Assembly (NCBI GenBank): GCA_014650015.1 | Contig: BMUD01000003.1 | Coordinates: forward strand, 186,001-250,000 | Source: Streptomyces griseoloalbus | GTDB taxonomy: Bacteria > Actinomycetota > Actinomycetes > Streptomycetales > Streptomycetaceae | Direction of reading: 5' to 3' | DNA: 64,000 nucleotides | Part shown: in pieces, positions 1 through 7,312 of the stretch | How the letters are laid out: every line of letters starts with the position of its first letter | Position numbering within the stretch: position 1 is the first letter of the stretch | Notes under the pieces: generated by a model | Told to the model about the DNA's origin: nothing | Database searches by the model: none | What the model saw: the letters and a program-made list of their open reading frames with translations, nothing else | Position numbers and translations under genes: made by a program

Positions 1-658
1 CGCCGCGGCGGTGCAGGGCGCGGGCGGCGTAGTCGCCGGCGAACTGGATGAGCGAGATGACCACGGCGAGGATCGCGACGGTGATCCACATCAGGCCGGT
101 GTCGAAGCGCTGGTAGCCGTAGCGGACGGCGAGGTCGCCGAGTCCGCCGCCGCCGACGGTGCCGGCCATGGCCGAGTAGCCGATCAGCGCGATGATCGTG
201 GTGGTGGTGCTGGCGATCAGCGAGGGCAGCGCCTCGGGGACGAGGACCTTGCGGACGATGGTCCAGGTGTTGCCGCCCATCGCCTGCACGGCCTCGACGA
301 GTCCGTGGTCCACCTCGCGCACGGCCGTCTCGACGAGCCGGGCGAAGAAGGGGATGCCGCCGATGGCGAGCGGCACGATCGCGGCCTCGCTGCCGATGGT
401 GGTGCCGGTGACCCAGCGGGTGAAGTTCATCAGGGCGACCATGAGGATGATGAACGGCAGCGAGCGGCCGATGTTCACGATCTGCCCGATGACCTTGTTC
501 ACCACGGTGTTCTGCAGTAGTCCCCCCTTGTCGGTGAGGACGAGCAGGACGCCGAGCGGGAGGCCGCCGACGACGGCGATGAGGGTGGACCAGCCGACCA
601 TCACCAGCGTCTCGGTACAGGCCTGTTCGAGCAGCGGCTGCATCGTGGACCAGGTCAC
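1..658 (-). CDS. metI: Methionine ABC transporter permease MetI (3' end cut by window)
   Basis: Inner-membrane permease of the MetNIQ D/L-methionine importer. Reading the minus strand gives a GTG start (MTWSTMQPLLEQ) and about 219 residues running off the left edge, close to the usual 215-230. It shows about five hydrophobic segments and a BPD-type coupling loop (EAVQAMGGNTW, then a conserved G) that contacts the ATPase. The GTG overlaps the metN stop by 4 bases (GTGA), so the two are translationally coupled. The substrate-binding protein metQ is expected just outside the window. Family identity is clear from sequence and neighbour; substrate is inferred from the NIL domain of metN. Confidence 0.93.
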   Translation of the reverse strand, partial: MTWSTMQPLLEQACTETLVMVGWSTLIAVVGGLPLGVLLVLTDKGGLLQNTVVNKVIGQIVNIGRSLPFIILMVALMNFTRWVTGTTIGSEAAIVPLAIGGIPFFARLVETAVREVDHGLVEAVQAMGGNTWTIVRKVLVPEALPSLIASTTTTIIALIGYSAMAGTVGGGGLGDLAVRYGYQRFDTGLMWITVAILAVVISLIQFAGDYAARALHRRG

Positions 659-1695
659 TTGGCCCCCTCCTTCACCAGCGCGGGCGACTGTTCGTGGTGC
701 ACCACGTCGATCTGCAGTCCCTGTTCGCGCAGGAAGCCGATCGGCACGACGTTGTCCTCGTAGCGGCCGGGCAGTTCGATGCGCATCCGGCCGACCTGCA
801 GGCCGCCCACGGTGTCGATGGCTGCGCCGAGGATCGATATGTCGATGTTGTAGGTGCGCGACAGCTGGGAGATGACCGGCTGGGTCGCGCTCTCGCCCTG
901 GAAGGTGACGTCGAGGACGGTGCGGTCGTCGCCGGAGGCCTCGCCGCCGACCGGGAAGAGCGCGGCGGCCAGTTCGGAGCCGGGGGTGGCGAGCAGTTCG
1001 GTGACCGTGCCGGACTCGACGATGCGGCCCTTGTCCATGAGGGCGGCCGAGTCGCAGATCGACTTCACGACGTCCATCTCGTGGGTGATGAGCAGGACGG
1101 TGAGTCCGAGCTGCCGGTTCAGGTCGCGCAGGAGCGCGAGGATCGAGCGGGTGGTCTCGGGGTCGAGGGCACTGGTGGCCTCGTCGGAGAGCAGCACCTT
1201 GGGGTCGCCGGCCAGCGCGCGGGCGATGCCGACCCGCTGCTTCTGACCGCCGGACAGCTGGGCGGGGTAGGCCTTGGCCTTGTCGGCGAGGCCGACCAGG
1301 TCGAGCAGCTCCAGCGCCCTGCTGGAACGTTCCTTCCCTGATGTGCCGAGGATTTCCAGCGGGAGCTCGACGTTGTCCTGCACCGTGCGGGAGGACAACA
1401 GGTTGAAGTGCTGGAAGACCATGCCGATGCGGCTGCGCGCCTGCCGCAGCTCCCGGCCGGCGCGCGGACCGCGGCCGGCGAGCGCGGTGAGGTCCTGGCC
1501 GGCCACGGTCACCGTGCCCGAGGTGGGGCGTTCCAGCAGGTTGACGCAGCGGATGAGGGAGGACTTGCCGGCACCGGACTGGCCGATGACGCCGTAGACC
1601 TCGCCCTCGCGAACGTGCAGGTCGACGCCGTCCAGGGCGGTGACCTCGCGGCCGCGGGAGCGGTAGACCTTCGTGAGGCCCGTAGTGGTGATCAC
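655..1695 (-). CDS. metN: Methionine ABC transporter ATP-binding protein MetN
   Basis: ATPase that drives methionine uptake. 346 residues from a GTG start. Walker A GQSGAGKSS lies at 38-46, the Q-loop near 95, signature LSGGQ at 147-151 and Walker B VLLSDE at 167-172. The C-terminal part (about 255-340) fits the ACT-like NIL domain that binds methionine and causes trans-inhibition in MetN family members. The ribosome site before the start is weak (GGAAA). The gene is preceded on the same strand by a 30-codon leader peptide rich in Cys and Met codons, suggesting attenuation. Followed directly by metI with a 4-base overlap. Confidence 0.96.
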   Translation of the reverse strand: MITTTGLTKVYRSRGREVTALDGVDLHVREGEVYGVIGQSGAGKSSLIRCVNLLERPTSGTVTVAGQDLTALAGRGPRAGRELRQARSRIGMVFQHFNLLSSRTVQDNVELPLEILGTSGKERSSRALELLDLVGLADKAKAYPAQLSGGQKQRVGIARALAGDPKVLLSDEATSALDPETTRSILALLRDLNRQLGLTVLLITHEMDVVKSICDSAALMDKGRIVESGTVTELLATPGSELAAALFPVGGEASGDDRTVLDVTFQGESATQPVISQLSRTYNIDISILGAAIDTVGGLQVGRMRIELPGRYEDNVVPIGFLREQGLQIDVVHHEQSPALVKEGAK

Positions 1696-1920
1696 GTGGG
1701 GTTTCCGTCACTGTCGAGTGCGCGGCGCGTCGTGGGCGCCGGGCACGAGGCATTCAGGGTCGAAAGCAGCCTGGGCGCACGGATCTCGCGGGCGGCGGAG
1801 GAAGCCGTGGAGGAGGAACGTGCGCGCGGGGGCGTGGCTCAGTCGCGTATGCGGCGCATGCGGCCGGACATGAGCGGGCTCTCGCTTCGGGGCGCGAGGC
1901 TCAGCTGGTGCGGGGGCCCT
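1696..1920 (-). promoter_or_regulatory. Untranslated segment between leader peptide and metN; possible attenuator
   Basis: About 225 bases lie between the leader-peptide stop and metN. A modest hairpin (GAGC at 1872-1875 plus CTCGC at 1881-1885 pairing with GCGAG plus GCTC at 1894-1902) follows the leader stop. A further tiny frame (10 codons, 1839-1871) is present but unsupported. The layout leader ORF, stem-loop, transporter gene is what transcription or translation attenuation would look like. No U-tract is seen, so the mechanism is inferred only. Confidence 0.4.
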
Positions 1921-2013
1921 CTAGAAGGCGCGCATTCGGCACTGACACATACAACGAGCACCGGGCGTCAGGGTCGCCTCGGTCGCAGCGGTGCGGTCGC
2001 TCGTCGTGGTCAT
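1921..2013 (-). CDS. Cys/Met-rich leader peptide upstream of metN
   Basis: Small ORF of 30 codons (start residues MTTTSDRTAATE, end RCMCQCRMRAF) ending 225 bases before metN on the same strand. Within the last ten residues it has three Cys and two Met codons, the amino acids linked to the operon's substrate. Upstream, TTTACT (2019-2024 on the plus strand as AGTAAA) sits 6 bases before the ATG, so the message may be leaderless, as is common for Streptomyces leader peptides. Streptomyces and mycobacteria are known to use Cys-codon leader peptides in front of sulfur genes. A regulatory rather than structural role is inferred. Confidence 0.62.
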   Translation of the reverse strand: MTTTSDRTAATEATLTPGARCMCQCRMRAF

Positions 2014-2049
2014 GCGATCAGTAAAGCAGACGTTCGGACCTGACCCGGT

Positions 2050-2078
2050 CACGGCTGTCCGGATAGTGGACAGCCGTG
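2050..2078. terminator. Hairpin terminator after the HAD gene
   Basis: Perfect 11-bp inverted repeat (CACGGCTGTCC / GGACAGCCGTG) with a 7-base loop, 19 bases downstream of the HAD phosphatase stop. It separates that gene from the leader peptide and metN on the same strand. No U-tract, as is usual in this genus. Confidence 0.65.
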
Positions 2079-2096
2079 GACACCGGCGCGTGCGCC

Positions 2097-2747
2097 TCAG
2101 CGGCGTACGGAGATCTCCACTCCCGCGTCCGTGACCAGTGCGGACAGGGCCGAGAGGTCCTCGACGACGAGGTCGGCGGTCAGCTCGTCGGCCCGGTGGG
2201 TTGTGGCCAAGGCCACGGTGGTCATGCCGGCGGCGCGGCCGGCCTGGAGTCCGGCCGGGGCGTCCTCGAAGACGACACAGCGGGCGGGGTCGACACCGAG
2301 GATGCGGGCGGCGAGGAGGTAGGGCTCGGGGTCCGGCTTGCCCCGGGTGATGTCGTCGGCGGCGACCAGGGTCTTGGGCAGGATGCCGACGGCGTCGAGG
2401 CGGGCCTCGGCCAGTCGCCGCGTGGCGGAGGTCACCACGGCCCAGCGCTCGGCGGGCAGCGCCGCGAGGAAGTCCTCGGTCCCCGGCAGCAGGCGCACAC
2501 CGTCGTTGGGCACGTCCTCCACCTCCAGGTCCTCGATCCGCGCGACGGCCTCCGGCACGACATCGGCGGGCAGCAGGTCGGCGGCTATCTCCGCGGCCGG
2601 CCGCCCGTGCAGCTCGACCCGCCCGAACTCCTCGGCCGTGATGCCGAACTCCTCGGCCCACCGCGTCCAGCAGCGCCGCACGGACAGCAGGGAGGAGACA
2701 AGGGTTCCGTCGTTGTCGAACAGCAGGGCCTGTGCGTGGATCGTCAT
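2097..2747 (-). CDS. HAD-family sugar/polyol phosphatase-like hydrolase
   Basis: 216-residue haloacid-dehalogenase hydrolase. Motif I FDNDGT has nucleophile D11 and acid/base D13, motif II is VTSAT near 105-109, motif III Lys is K137 in RGKPDP, and motif IV is VFEDAP with E161/D162. A small alpha-helical cap between motifs I and II places it with the beta-phosphoglucomutase/glycerol-3-phosphatase subfamily (cytoplasmic, acting on small sugar or polyol phosphates). The exact substrate cannot be read from sequence. It stands alone, ends at a strong hairpin, and its ATG is backed by the in-frame start of homologous HAD proteins. Confidence 0.9.
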   Translation of the reverse strand: MTIHAQALLFDNDGTLVSSLLSVRRCWTRWAEEFGITAEEFGRVELHGRPAAEIAADLLPADVVPEAVARIEDLEVEDVPNDGVRLLPGTEDFLAALPAERWAVVTSATRRLAEARLDAVGILPKTLVAADDITRGKPDPEPYLLAARILGVDPARCVVFEDAPAGLQAGRAAGMTTVALATTHRADELTADLVVEDLSALSALVTDAGVEISVRR

Positions 2748-2939
2748 GCGGTCGACCCTACGGGTGCGCCGGACCGCGCCGGACCCGCGCCCGCCCGTGG
2801 TCGTCACGGCACGAGGTCCCGGGTGAGCGCCTTCGGGGCGAGCGGTCCGCTGCCCGGCGACGAGGCCGCAAGGACGCCGGCCCGGATGCTTGCGGGGGCG
2901 AACGCGGCGGGGCGTTTCCGACGTAATAAAGTCGCTGCC

Positions 2940-3299
2940 ATGCTTGATGTCCTGACGGTGGTGACCGGTGTCGCCGCGCTGCTCCTCGGTGCCTGGTGCG
3001 GGTGGGCCGCCTACCGTGATCAGCCGACGAAGGACTGGCACTTCATCGGGATGGCCGTGGTCACGCTGCTGGCGCTGGTCCAGCTGATCGTCGGGATCGT
3101 GCAGCTGGCCCGGGGCGAGAAACCGGAGCAGGGCACGACGATCTTCGTGGCGTATCTGCTCGGCGCGTTCGCGTGCGTCCCGGCGGCCGGCTTCCTGTCG
3201 CTGGGCGAGCGCAGCCGCTGGGGATCGGTGACGGTCGCCGCGAGCGGTGTCGTGCTGGCCGTGCTCGAGGTGCGGCTCTACGACATCTGGGGAGGCTGA
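2940..3299 (+). CDS. Small integral membrane protein
   Basis: 119 residues with four predicted membrane helices (near 1-22, 36-60, 72-92 and 97-113) and almost no soluble part. Sequence family not recognised. The ATG at 2940 follows TAATAA; no strong Shine-Dalgarno is visible. The stop is one base before the start of the next gene, also a small membrane protein, so the pair is probably one operon and may form a complex. Codon usage is normal for the genome. No function can be assigned. Confidence 0.8.
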   Translation: MLDVLTVVTGVAALLLGAWCGWAAYRDQPTKDWHFIGMAVVTLLALVQLIVGIVQLARGEKPEQGTTIFVAYLLGAFACVPAAGFLSLGERSRWGSVTVAASGVVLAVLEVRLYDIWGG

Positions 3300-3300
3300 G

Positions 3301-3729
3301 ATGGCCGCGACGCGGCAGAAGCCGGACCGGACACGGCTGATCGGCGGGCCCGGACTGCTGCTGGTGTGGCTGTACGGGGTGATGGTCGTCGGCGCCGTGT
3401 CGCGCTCCGCGTACCAGATCGCCACCGAGTTCGACCGGGCCCCGCTCGCCTATTCCCTGTCGGCGCTGGCCGGAGTGGTCTACGGCTTCATCACCTACAC
3501 CCTGGTCCGCGGCGGGGAGGCGGCCCGCAGGGCGGCGCTGGTGTGCTGCGCCGCCGAGCTCGTGGGCGTCCTGACCGTCGGCACCTGGACGCTGGTGGAT
3601 CCGTCCGCCTTCCCCGACGCGACCGTGTGGTCGGACTACGGGATGGGGTACCTCTTCATTCCCGTGCTGCTGCCCCTCACCGCCGTGTACTGGCTGCGCA
3701 CGGCGCGGCCGAGGCGGCCCGCGGCCTGA
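3301..3729 (+). CDS. Integral membrane protein, four helices
   Basis: 142 residues starting at the ATG one base after the preceding gene; GGGGAGGCTG just upstream supplies a ribosome site inside the end of that gene. Four hydrophobic helices (about 17-38, 48-70, 78-98, 112-132) with short loops and an Arg/Pro tail. Looks like the generic Streptomyces membrane protein families without assigned role. Co-transcription with the upstream 119-residue membrane protein is very likely. Confidence 0.8.
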   Translation: MAATRQKPDRTRLIGGPGLLLVWLYGVMVVGAVSRSAYQIATEFDRAPLAYSLSALAGVVYGFITYTLVRGGEAARRAALVCCAAELVGVLTVGTWTLVDPSAFPDATVWSDYGMGYLFIPVLLPLTAVYWLRTARPRRPAA

Positions 3730-4227
3730 TCAGGCGGTCGTCGCGTAGGCCTCCGCCTGCTTCTCCAGGACGATCATCGGTACGCCGTCCGAGCCCTGGG
3801 ACGTGCCCACCCGCTGGTAGCCGACCTTGCTGTAGAGCCGCAGGTTGCTCTCGCTGCGGTGCCCGGCGTGCAGCCGGAACGTCCTGGCGCCGCGCTCGCC
3901 GGCGAGGGCGGATTCCGCCGCCCTGAGGAGACGCGCGCCGATGCCGTGCCCCTGGAGGCGGGGGTGGACGCAGAGCTTGCCGATCGCGGCGGTGCCGTCC
4001 TCGGAGATCTGGCCGTGCACCGAGCCGACGATCTCGTCACCGAGGCGGGCGACGAAGACGCAGTCGGCGGCGACCTCCTCGCGGACCGAGTCGAGGGTTT
4101 GGACGAGAGGGTCGATGCGGTAGTTGCCGTAGAGCGCCGCCTCGCTCTGGAAGCACAGGTACTGCAACCTGAAGATCTGCTCCGCGTCCTGCTCGGCCGC
4201 CTCGGAGATGGTCACGCTCATGCCCAT
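3730..4227 (-). CDS. GNAT-family N-acetyltransferase
   Basis: 165-residue acetyl-CoA-dependent N-acetyltransferase. The coenzyme-A motif is RLQGHGIGARLL, with the preceding beta-strand KLCVHP and the C-terminal motif NLRLYSKVGYQ. The start was set at the ATG at 4227 (MGMSVTISE) because GGGAGG lies 9 bases upstream; a longer GTG-initiated frame to 4248 and a shorter ATG at 4221 are possible. Substrate unknown. Convergent, almost touching the small membrane-protein gene (ends 3729/3730). Confidence 0.88.
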   Translation of the reverse strand: MGMSVTISEAAEQDAEQIFRLQYLCFQSEAALYGNYRIDPLVQTLDSVREEVAADCVFVARLGDEIVGSVHGQISEDGTAAIGKLCVHPRLQGHGIGARLLRAAESALAGERGARTFRLHAGHRSESNLRLYSKVGYQRVGTSQGSDGVPMIVLEKQAEAYATTA

Positions 4228-4284
4228 GTGCGCATGCCTCCCGCTCACCTGATCACCTGTCGTCCCTCACTCCTATCCCCGTCC

Positions 4285-4797
4285 TCAGCGCGCCGCAACC
4301 TCCCGTGTGAGCAAACGCCGCAGACATCCCAGACATCTGGAACGTTCCGGACCGATACTGCCCTGTGACATACCCAACTCCCCAGCGATTTCCCCGTATG
4401 TCGGGTCGCGCGGGGACAGCAGGGCCTCCATCAGCCGGGGGCAGCGGCCGGGCAGCCGCCGCACGGCGTCCAGCAGGGCGCGGCGGCGGGCGGCGGTGAG
4501 CGCGAGACGTTCGGGGTCGTGACGGCCGTCGTCGGCGGGTTCGCCGGTCAGCCCTCTTTCGCGGCGGGCGGTGCGGCGGCTGCGGCGGACCTCCGCGCGG
4601 ACGGCCCGGCGGAGCCAGACCGGGGGGTCGGACGGCGGGCCGTCGGCGTCGAGGCGCTCCAGGAGGCGGAGCCAGACCGCCTGTTCCAGGTCGCCCGGTT
4701 CGGCCCCCGAGCCGGGCGCCTCGGCGGCGGCCTCCGCGAGGAGCAGCGGACGGAGGGAGTCGACCAGCTCGTGCGCCGTGACCGGCTCAGGTGTCAT
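4285..4797 (-). CDS. Sigma-70-like regulator (ECF-type, region 4 HTH)
   Basis: 170 residues. The C-terminal half (about 105-165) has a region-4 helix-turn-helix (TYGEIAGELGMSQGSIGP) that recognises -35 elements. The N-terminal half has only a degenerate region 2 (EQAVWLRLLERL, WLRRAVRAEVRR), so core binding is plausible but -10 recognition is less certain. Short for a sigma factor (usual ECF 170-200). No anti-sigma gene is adjacent. It lies downstream of glpQ on the same strand but is separated from it by a strong hairpin, so it probably has its own promoter. Confidence 0.78.
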   Translation of the reverse strand: MTPEPVTAHELVDSLRPLLLAEAAAEAPGSGAEPGDLEQAVWLRLLERLDADGPPSDPPVWLRRAVRAEVRRSRRTARRERGLTGEPADDGRHDPERLALTAARRRALLDAVRRLPGRCPRLMEALLSPRDPTYGEIAGELGMSQGSIGPERSRCLGCLRRLLTREVAAR

Positions 4798-4811
4798 ACG
4801 CGCAACGACTC

Positions 4812-4843
4812 GGCCGCCCCGGGCAGGGTTGCCCGGGGCGGCC
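4812..4843. terminator. Strong hairpin terminator after glpQ
   Basis: Perfect 14-bp stem (GGCCGCCCCGGGCA / TGCCCGGGGCGGCC) with a GGGT loop, 30 bases beyond the glpQ stop and 14 bases before the sigma-like start. No U-tract. Confidence 0.75.
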
Positions 4844-4873
4844 CGAACTTCACCCCGACCGGGGCGAAGGGTG

Positions 4874-6042
4874 TCAGTCGTTGACGAAGTCCTCGCGGGC
4901 CAGCAGCCCGGTGTCCGGGTTGTCGGTGAAGACGCCGTCGATGCCGGTGGCGAAGTACGCCCGGTAGGCGCCGAAGACGTCGCCGTAGGCGTCGGGGTCG
5001 GTGCCCTTGCGGAAGTCGGCGGGCAGGAAGGGGTTCTCGTTGCGCATCGTGTAGGGGTGCAGGATGAGGCCCGCCCGGTGGGCGTCGCGGACCAGGGTGG
5101 TCGGCTCGGTGAGCCTGCCGCTCGCGTCGCGCGGGATGACCAGGTCGAGGGTGGGACCGATGCCCTGGGCGTAGGAGGCGATCTCCTTCAGGCCCTCGGG
5201 GGTGATGAGGTCGGCGACGGTGCGCGGGTCGCCGGACTCGACGAAGTCCCAGGGGCGGCTGTTGGCGCCGGACAGGAGCACCACGAGCGGGTTGTCCACG
5301 AGCCTGCGCAGCCGCTGGATGCTGGTCGGCTCGAACGACTGCAGGACGACCGGCGCGTTCCGGCCGTCCTTGCCGTACTCGCGCAGCAGCTTCGCCACCC
5401 GCTCCTCCAGGCCGAGGCCGAGATCGCGGAAGTAGGTGGGGTGCTTGGTCTCGGGGTAGATCCAGACCTGCTTGCCGCGCTTGCGCGTCTGCTCGTCCTG
5501 CCAGCGCAGCACCTCCTCGAAGGTGGGGATCTCCCAGCGGCCGTCGTACAGGGTGTTGTGCGGGCGGTTGGCCGGGATGCGCTCGACGGCGCGCAGCCGC
5601 TTCAGTTCGGCGAGGGTGAAGTCCTCGGTGAACCAGCCGGTGACGGCGACGCCGTCCAGCGTCTTGGTCGTGCGGCGGCCGGCGAACTCGGGGTGGTCGG
5701 CGACGTCGGTGGTGCCGCCGATCTCCGGCTCGTGCCGGCAGACGATGTGGCCGTCCCTGGTGGGCACGAGGTCACCGGCCTCGACGATGTTGCGCCCATG
5801 TCGAGGGCGAGCTGGTAGGCGCCGAGGGTGTGCTCGGGGCGGTAGCCGCTGGCCCCTCGGTGCCCGACGATCGTCGGGACGGGCAGGCTCTTCAGCCCTC
5901 GGCCGCCGCCGCGGCGGGCGCCGGCGGCTCTCGCCGTGCCGCCCAGTCCCAGGACCGTTCCGGACGCGCCGAGCACCGCCGCACCGAGGAGGGCCCGCCG
6001 TCCGGTTCCGCCCGTCTGTTCGTTCGACTCCCGCGTTGCCAT
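4874..6042 (-). pseudogene. glpQ: Glycerophosphodiester phosphodiesterase GlpQ, interrupted by a -1 frameshift
   Basis: Secreted enzyme that hydrolyses glycerophosphodiesters to glycerol-3-phosphate plus alcohol. The ATG at 6042 is preceded by AGGAGG. The N-terminus carries a twin-arginine-type signal (GRRALLGAA). GDPD motifs follow: HRGASGYRPEHT, then EAGDLVPTRDGH and HEPEIGG. The first part ends in frame at ALDMGA, and the rest (NIVEAGDLV onward to the stop at 4874) is in another frame; adding one base near 5791-5792 restores one 389-residue protein. Either a sequencing error in a C run or a genuine inactivating mutation. A PHO-box-like array lies far upstream (6320-6363). Confidence 0.88.
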
Positions 6043-6319
6043 GAGCGCCTCCTGCTGTCGCCTCGTCCGGTGCGGGCCGATCGTAGGTGCGCGTGGATGA
6101 CGGACGGGAGACCCCGGGCCGAACACACGGGTGACGTTCCATGGCGTACGTCCCTCATACGGATGATGTACCCCAGGCGCACGTCTGTCGTATTGCGGGG
6201 GGCATGTGACGGATCGTCCGATTGGGCCGGGCGGACGGGGGAACCCGTGCGGTGTGCGGGTCCGGGCGAGTTCCGTCACAGTGCGACGGCCGCGTTTCGC
6301 GCCGCCCACGGGCGGGCCA

Positions 6320-6363
6320 CCGCAGATGAACCAGGGTCAAAAGTGCGTAAGACGCGGGTGAAC
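6320..6363 (-). promoter_or_regulatory. Candidate PHO box (PhoP-type 11-base direct repeats)
   Basis: On the minus strand, four consecutive 11-base units read GTTCACCCGCG, TCTTACGCACT, TTTGACCCTGG, TTCATCTGCGG. Units 1, 3 and 4 resemble the Streptomyces PHO direct-repeat unit (GTTCACC-like). S. coelicolor glpQ1 is known to be phosphate controlled. The array is about 280 bases from the glpQ start, farther than usual, so assignment is tentative. The rest of the 425-base divergent gap (6043-6467) shows nothing else I can name. Confidence 0.4.
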
Positions 6364-6467
6364 TCACATGAGCCCGATGTGCGCAACCCCCCGGGCCGCG
6401 AGTAATGTCCTCACCTGCACAGACTCGTACGGCATTCACCGACGTCCGCTTCGAACCGGAGGGCCCG

Positions 6468-7139
6468 TTGTCCCGCTTCGCGCTCATCAAGGCAGTGCTC
6501 GGACCGATCATGCGCCTGATGTTCCGCCCACAGGTGGAGGGCGCGGAGCGCATCCCGGGCGACGGTCCGGTGATCCTGGCCGGCAACCACCTGACGTTCA
6601 TCGACTCGATGATCCTTCCGCTCGTCTGCGACCGCCAGGTCTTCTTCATCGGCAAGGACGAGTACGTCACCGGCAAGGGCCTCAAGGGCCGGCTGATGGC
6701 CTGGTTCTTCACCGGCGTCGGCATGATCCCGGTGGACCGCGACGGCGGCCGGGGCGGGGTGGCGGCGCTGATGACCGGACGCCGGGTGCTCGAGGAGGGC
6801 AAGGTCTTCGGCATCTACCCGGAGGGCACCCGCTCCCCCGACGGCCGTCTGTACCGGGGCCGTACCGGCATCGCCCGGCTCACTCTGATGACCGGTGCGC
6901 CCGTCGTGCCGTTCGCCATGATCGGCACGGACAAGCTCCAGCCTGGCGGCGCGGGTCTGCCCCGGCCGGGCAAGGTCACGGTCCGCTTCGGCGAGGCGAT
7001 GGAGTTCTCCCGCTACGACGGCATGGACCGCGACCGCTACGTCCTGCGCGCGGTCACCGACTCGGTGATGACCGAGGTGATGCGGCTGTCCGGCCAGGAG
7101 TACGTCGACATGTACGCCAGCAAGGCGAAGGCCGCGTAG
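6468..7139 (+). CDS. plsC: 1-acyl-sn-glycerol-3-phosphate acyltransferase (PlsC family)
   Basis: Phospholipid-synthesis acyltransferase, membrane-associated. Acyl-transfer motif NHLTFID gives H41 and D46 (HX4D), the phosphate-binding motif PEGTRS lies near 114-119, and PVVPFAM is the conserved third block. Length 223 residues. I chose the TTG at 6468 because GGAGGG lies 4-5 bases upstream; an in-frame ATG at 6405 adds 21 residues (MSSPAQTRTAF) but has no ribosome site. Divergent from glpQ, another glycerophospholipid gene. Confidence 0.9.
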   Translation: MSRFALIKAVLGPIMRLMFRPQVEGAERIPGDGPVILAGNHLTFIDSMILPLVCDRQVFFIGKDEYVTGKGLKGRLMAWFFTGVGMIPVDRDGGRGGVAALMTGRRVLEEGKVFGIYPEGTRSPDGRLYRGRTGIARLTLMTGAPVVPFAMIGTDKLQPGGAGLPRPGKVTVRFGEAMEFSRYDGMDRDRYVLRAVTDSVMTEVMRLSGQEYVDMYASKAKAA

Positions 7140-7210
7140 ACGCTGGGCGCCGGCCTGAGCGGGGGGCGAGGGCGGGGGTTGGCTGGGGTGCTGCCGCGGG
7201 TGCGGGGGGT

Positions 7211-7312
7211 GTGGCTGGTCGCGCAGTTCCCCGCGCCCCTCGGGGTGGGCTGTCCAGGCGTTGGCTTCCTGTTGACCCGCGCCCCCTGGGGTGGGCTGTT
7301 CAGGCGTTGGCT
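7211..7312. repeat. 46-bp-spaced direct repeats and Streptomyces intergenic element
   Basis: Two 25-base copies (7242-7266 and 7288-7312) differ at one base and are each preceded by CCGCGCCCC. The segment from 7211, GTGGCTGGTCGCGCAGTTCC, matches a motif I recognise as very common between Streptomyces genes. The second copy overlaps the last codons and stop of the MFS gene. Confidence 0.6.

Noticed and set aside
1839-1871. Second mini-ORF (10 codons) between the leader peptide and metN
   Set aside because: No ribosome site or notable codon content; could arise by chance.
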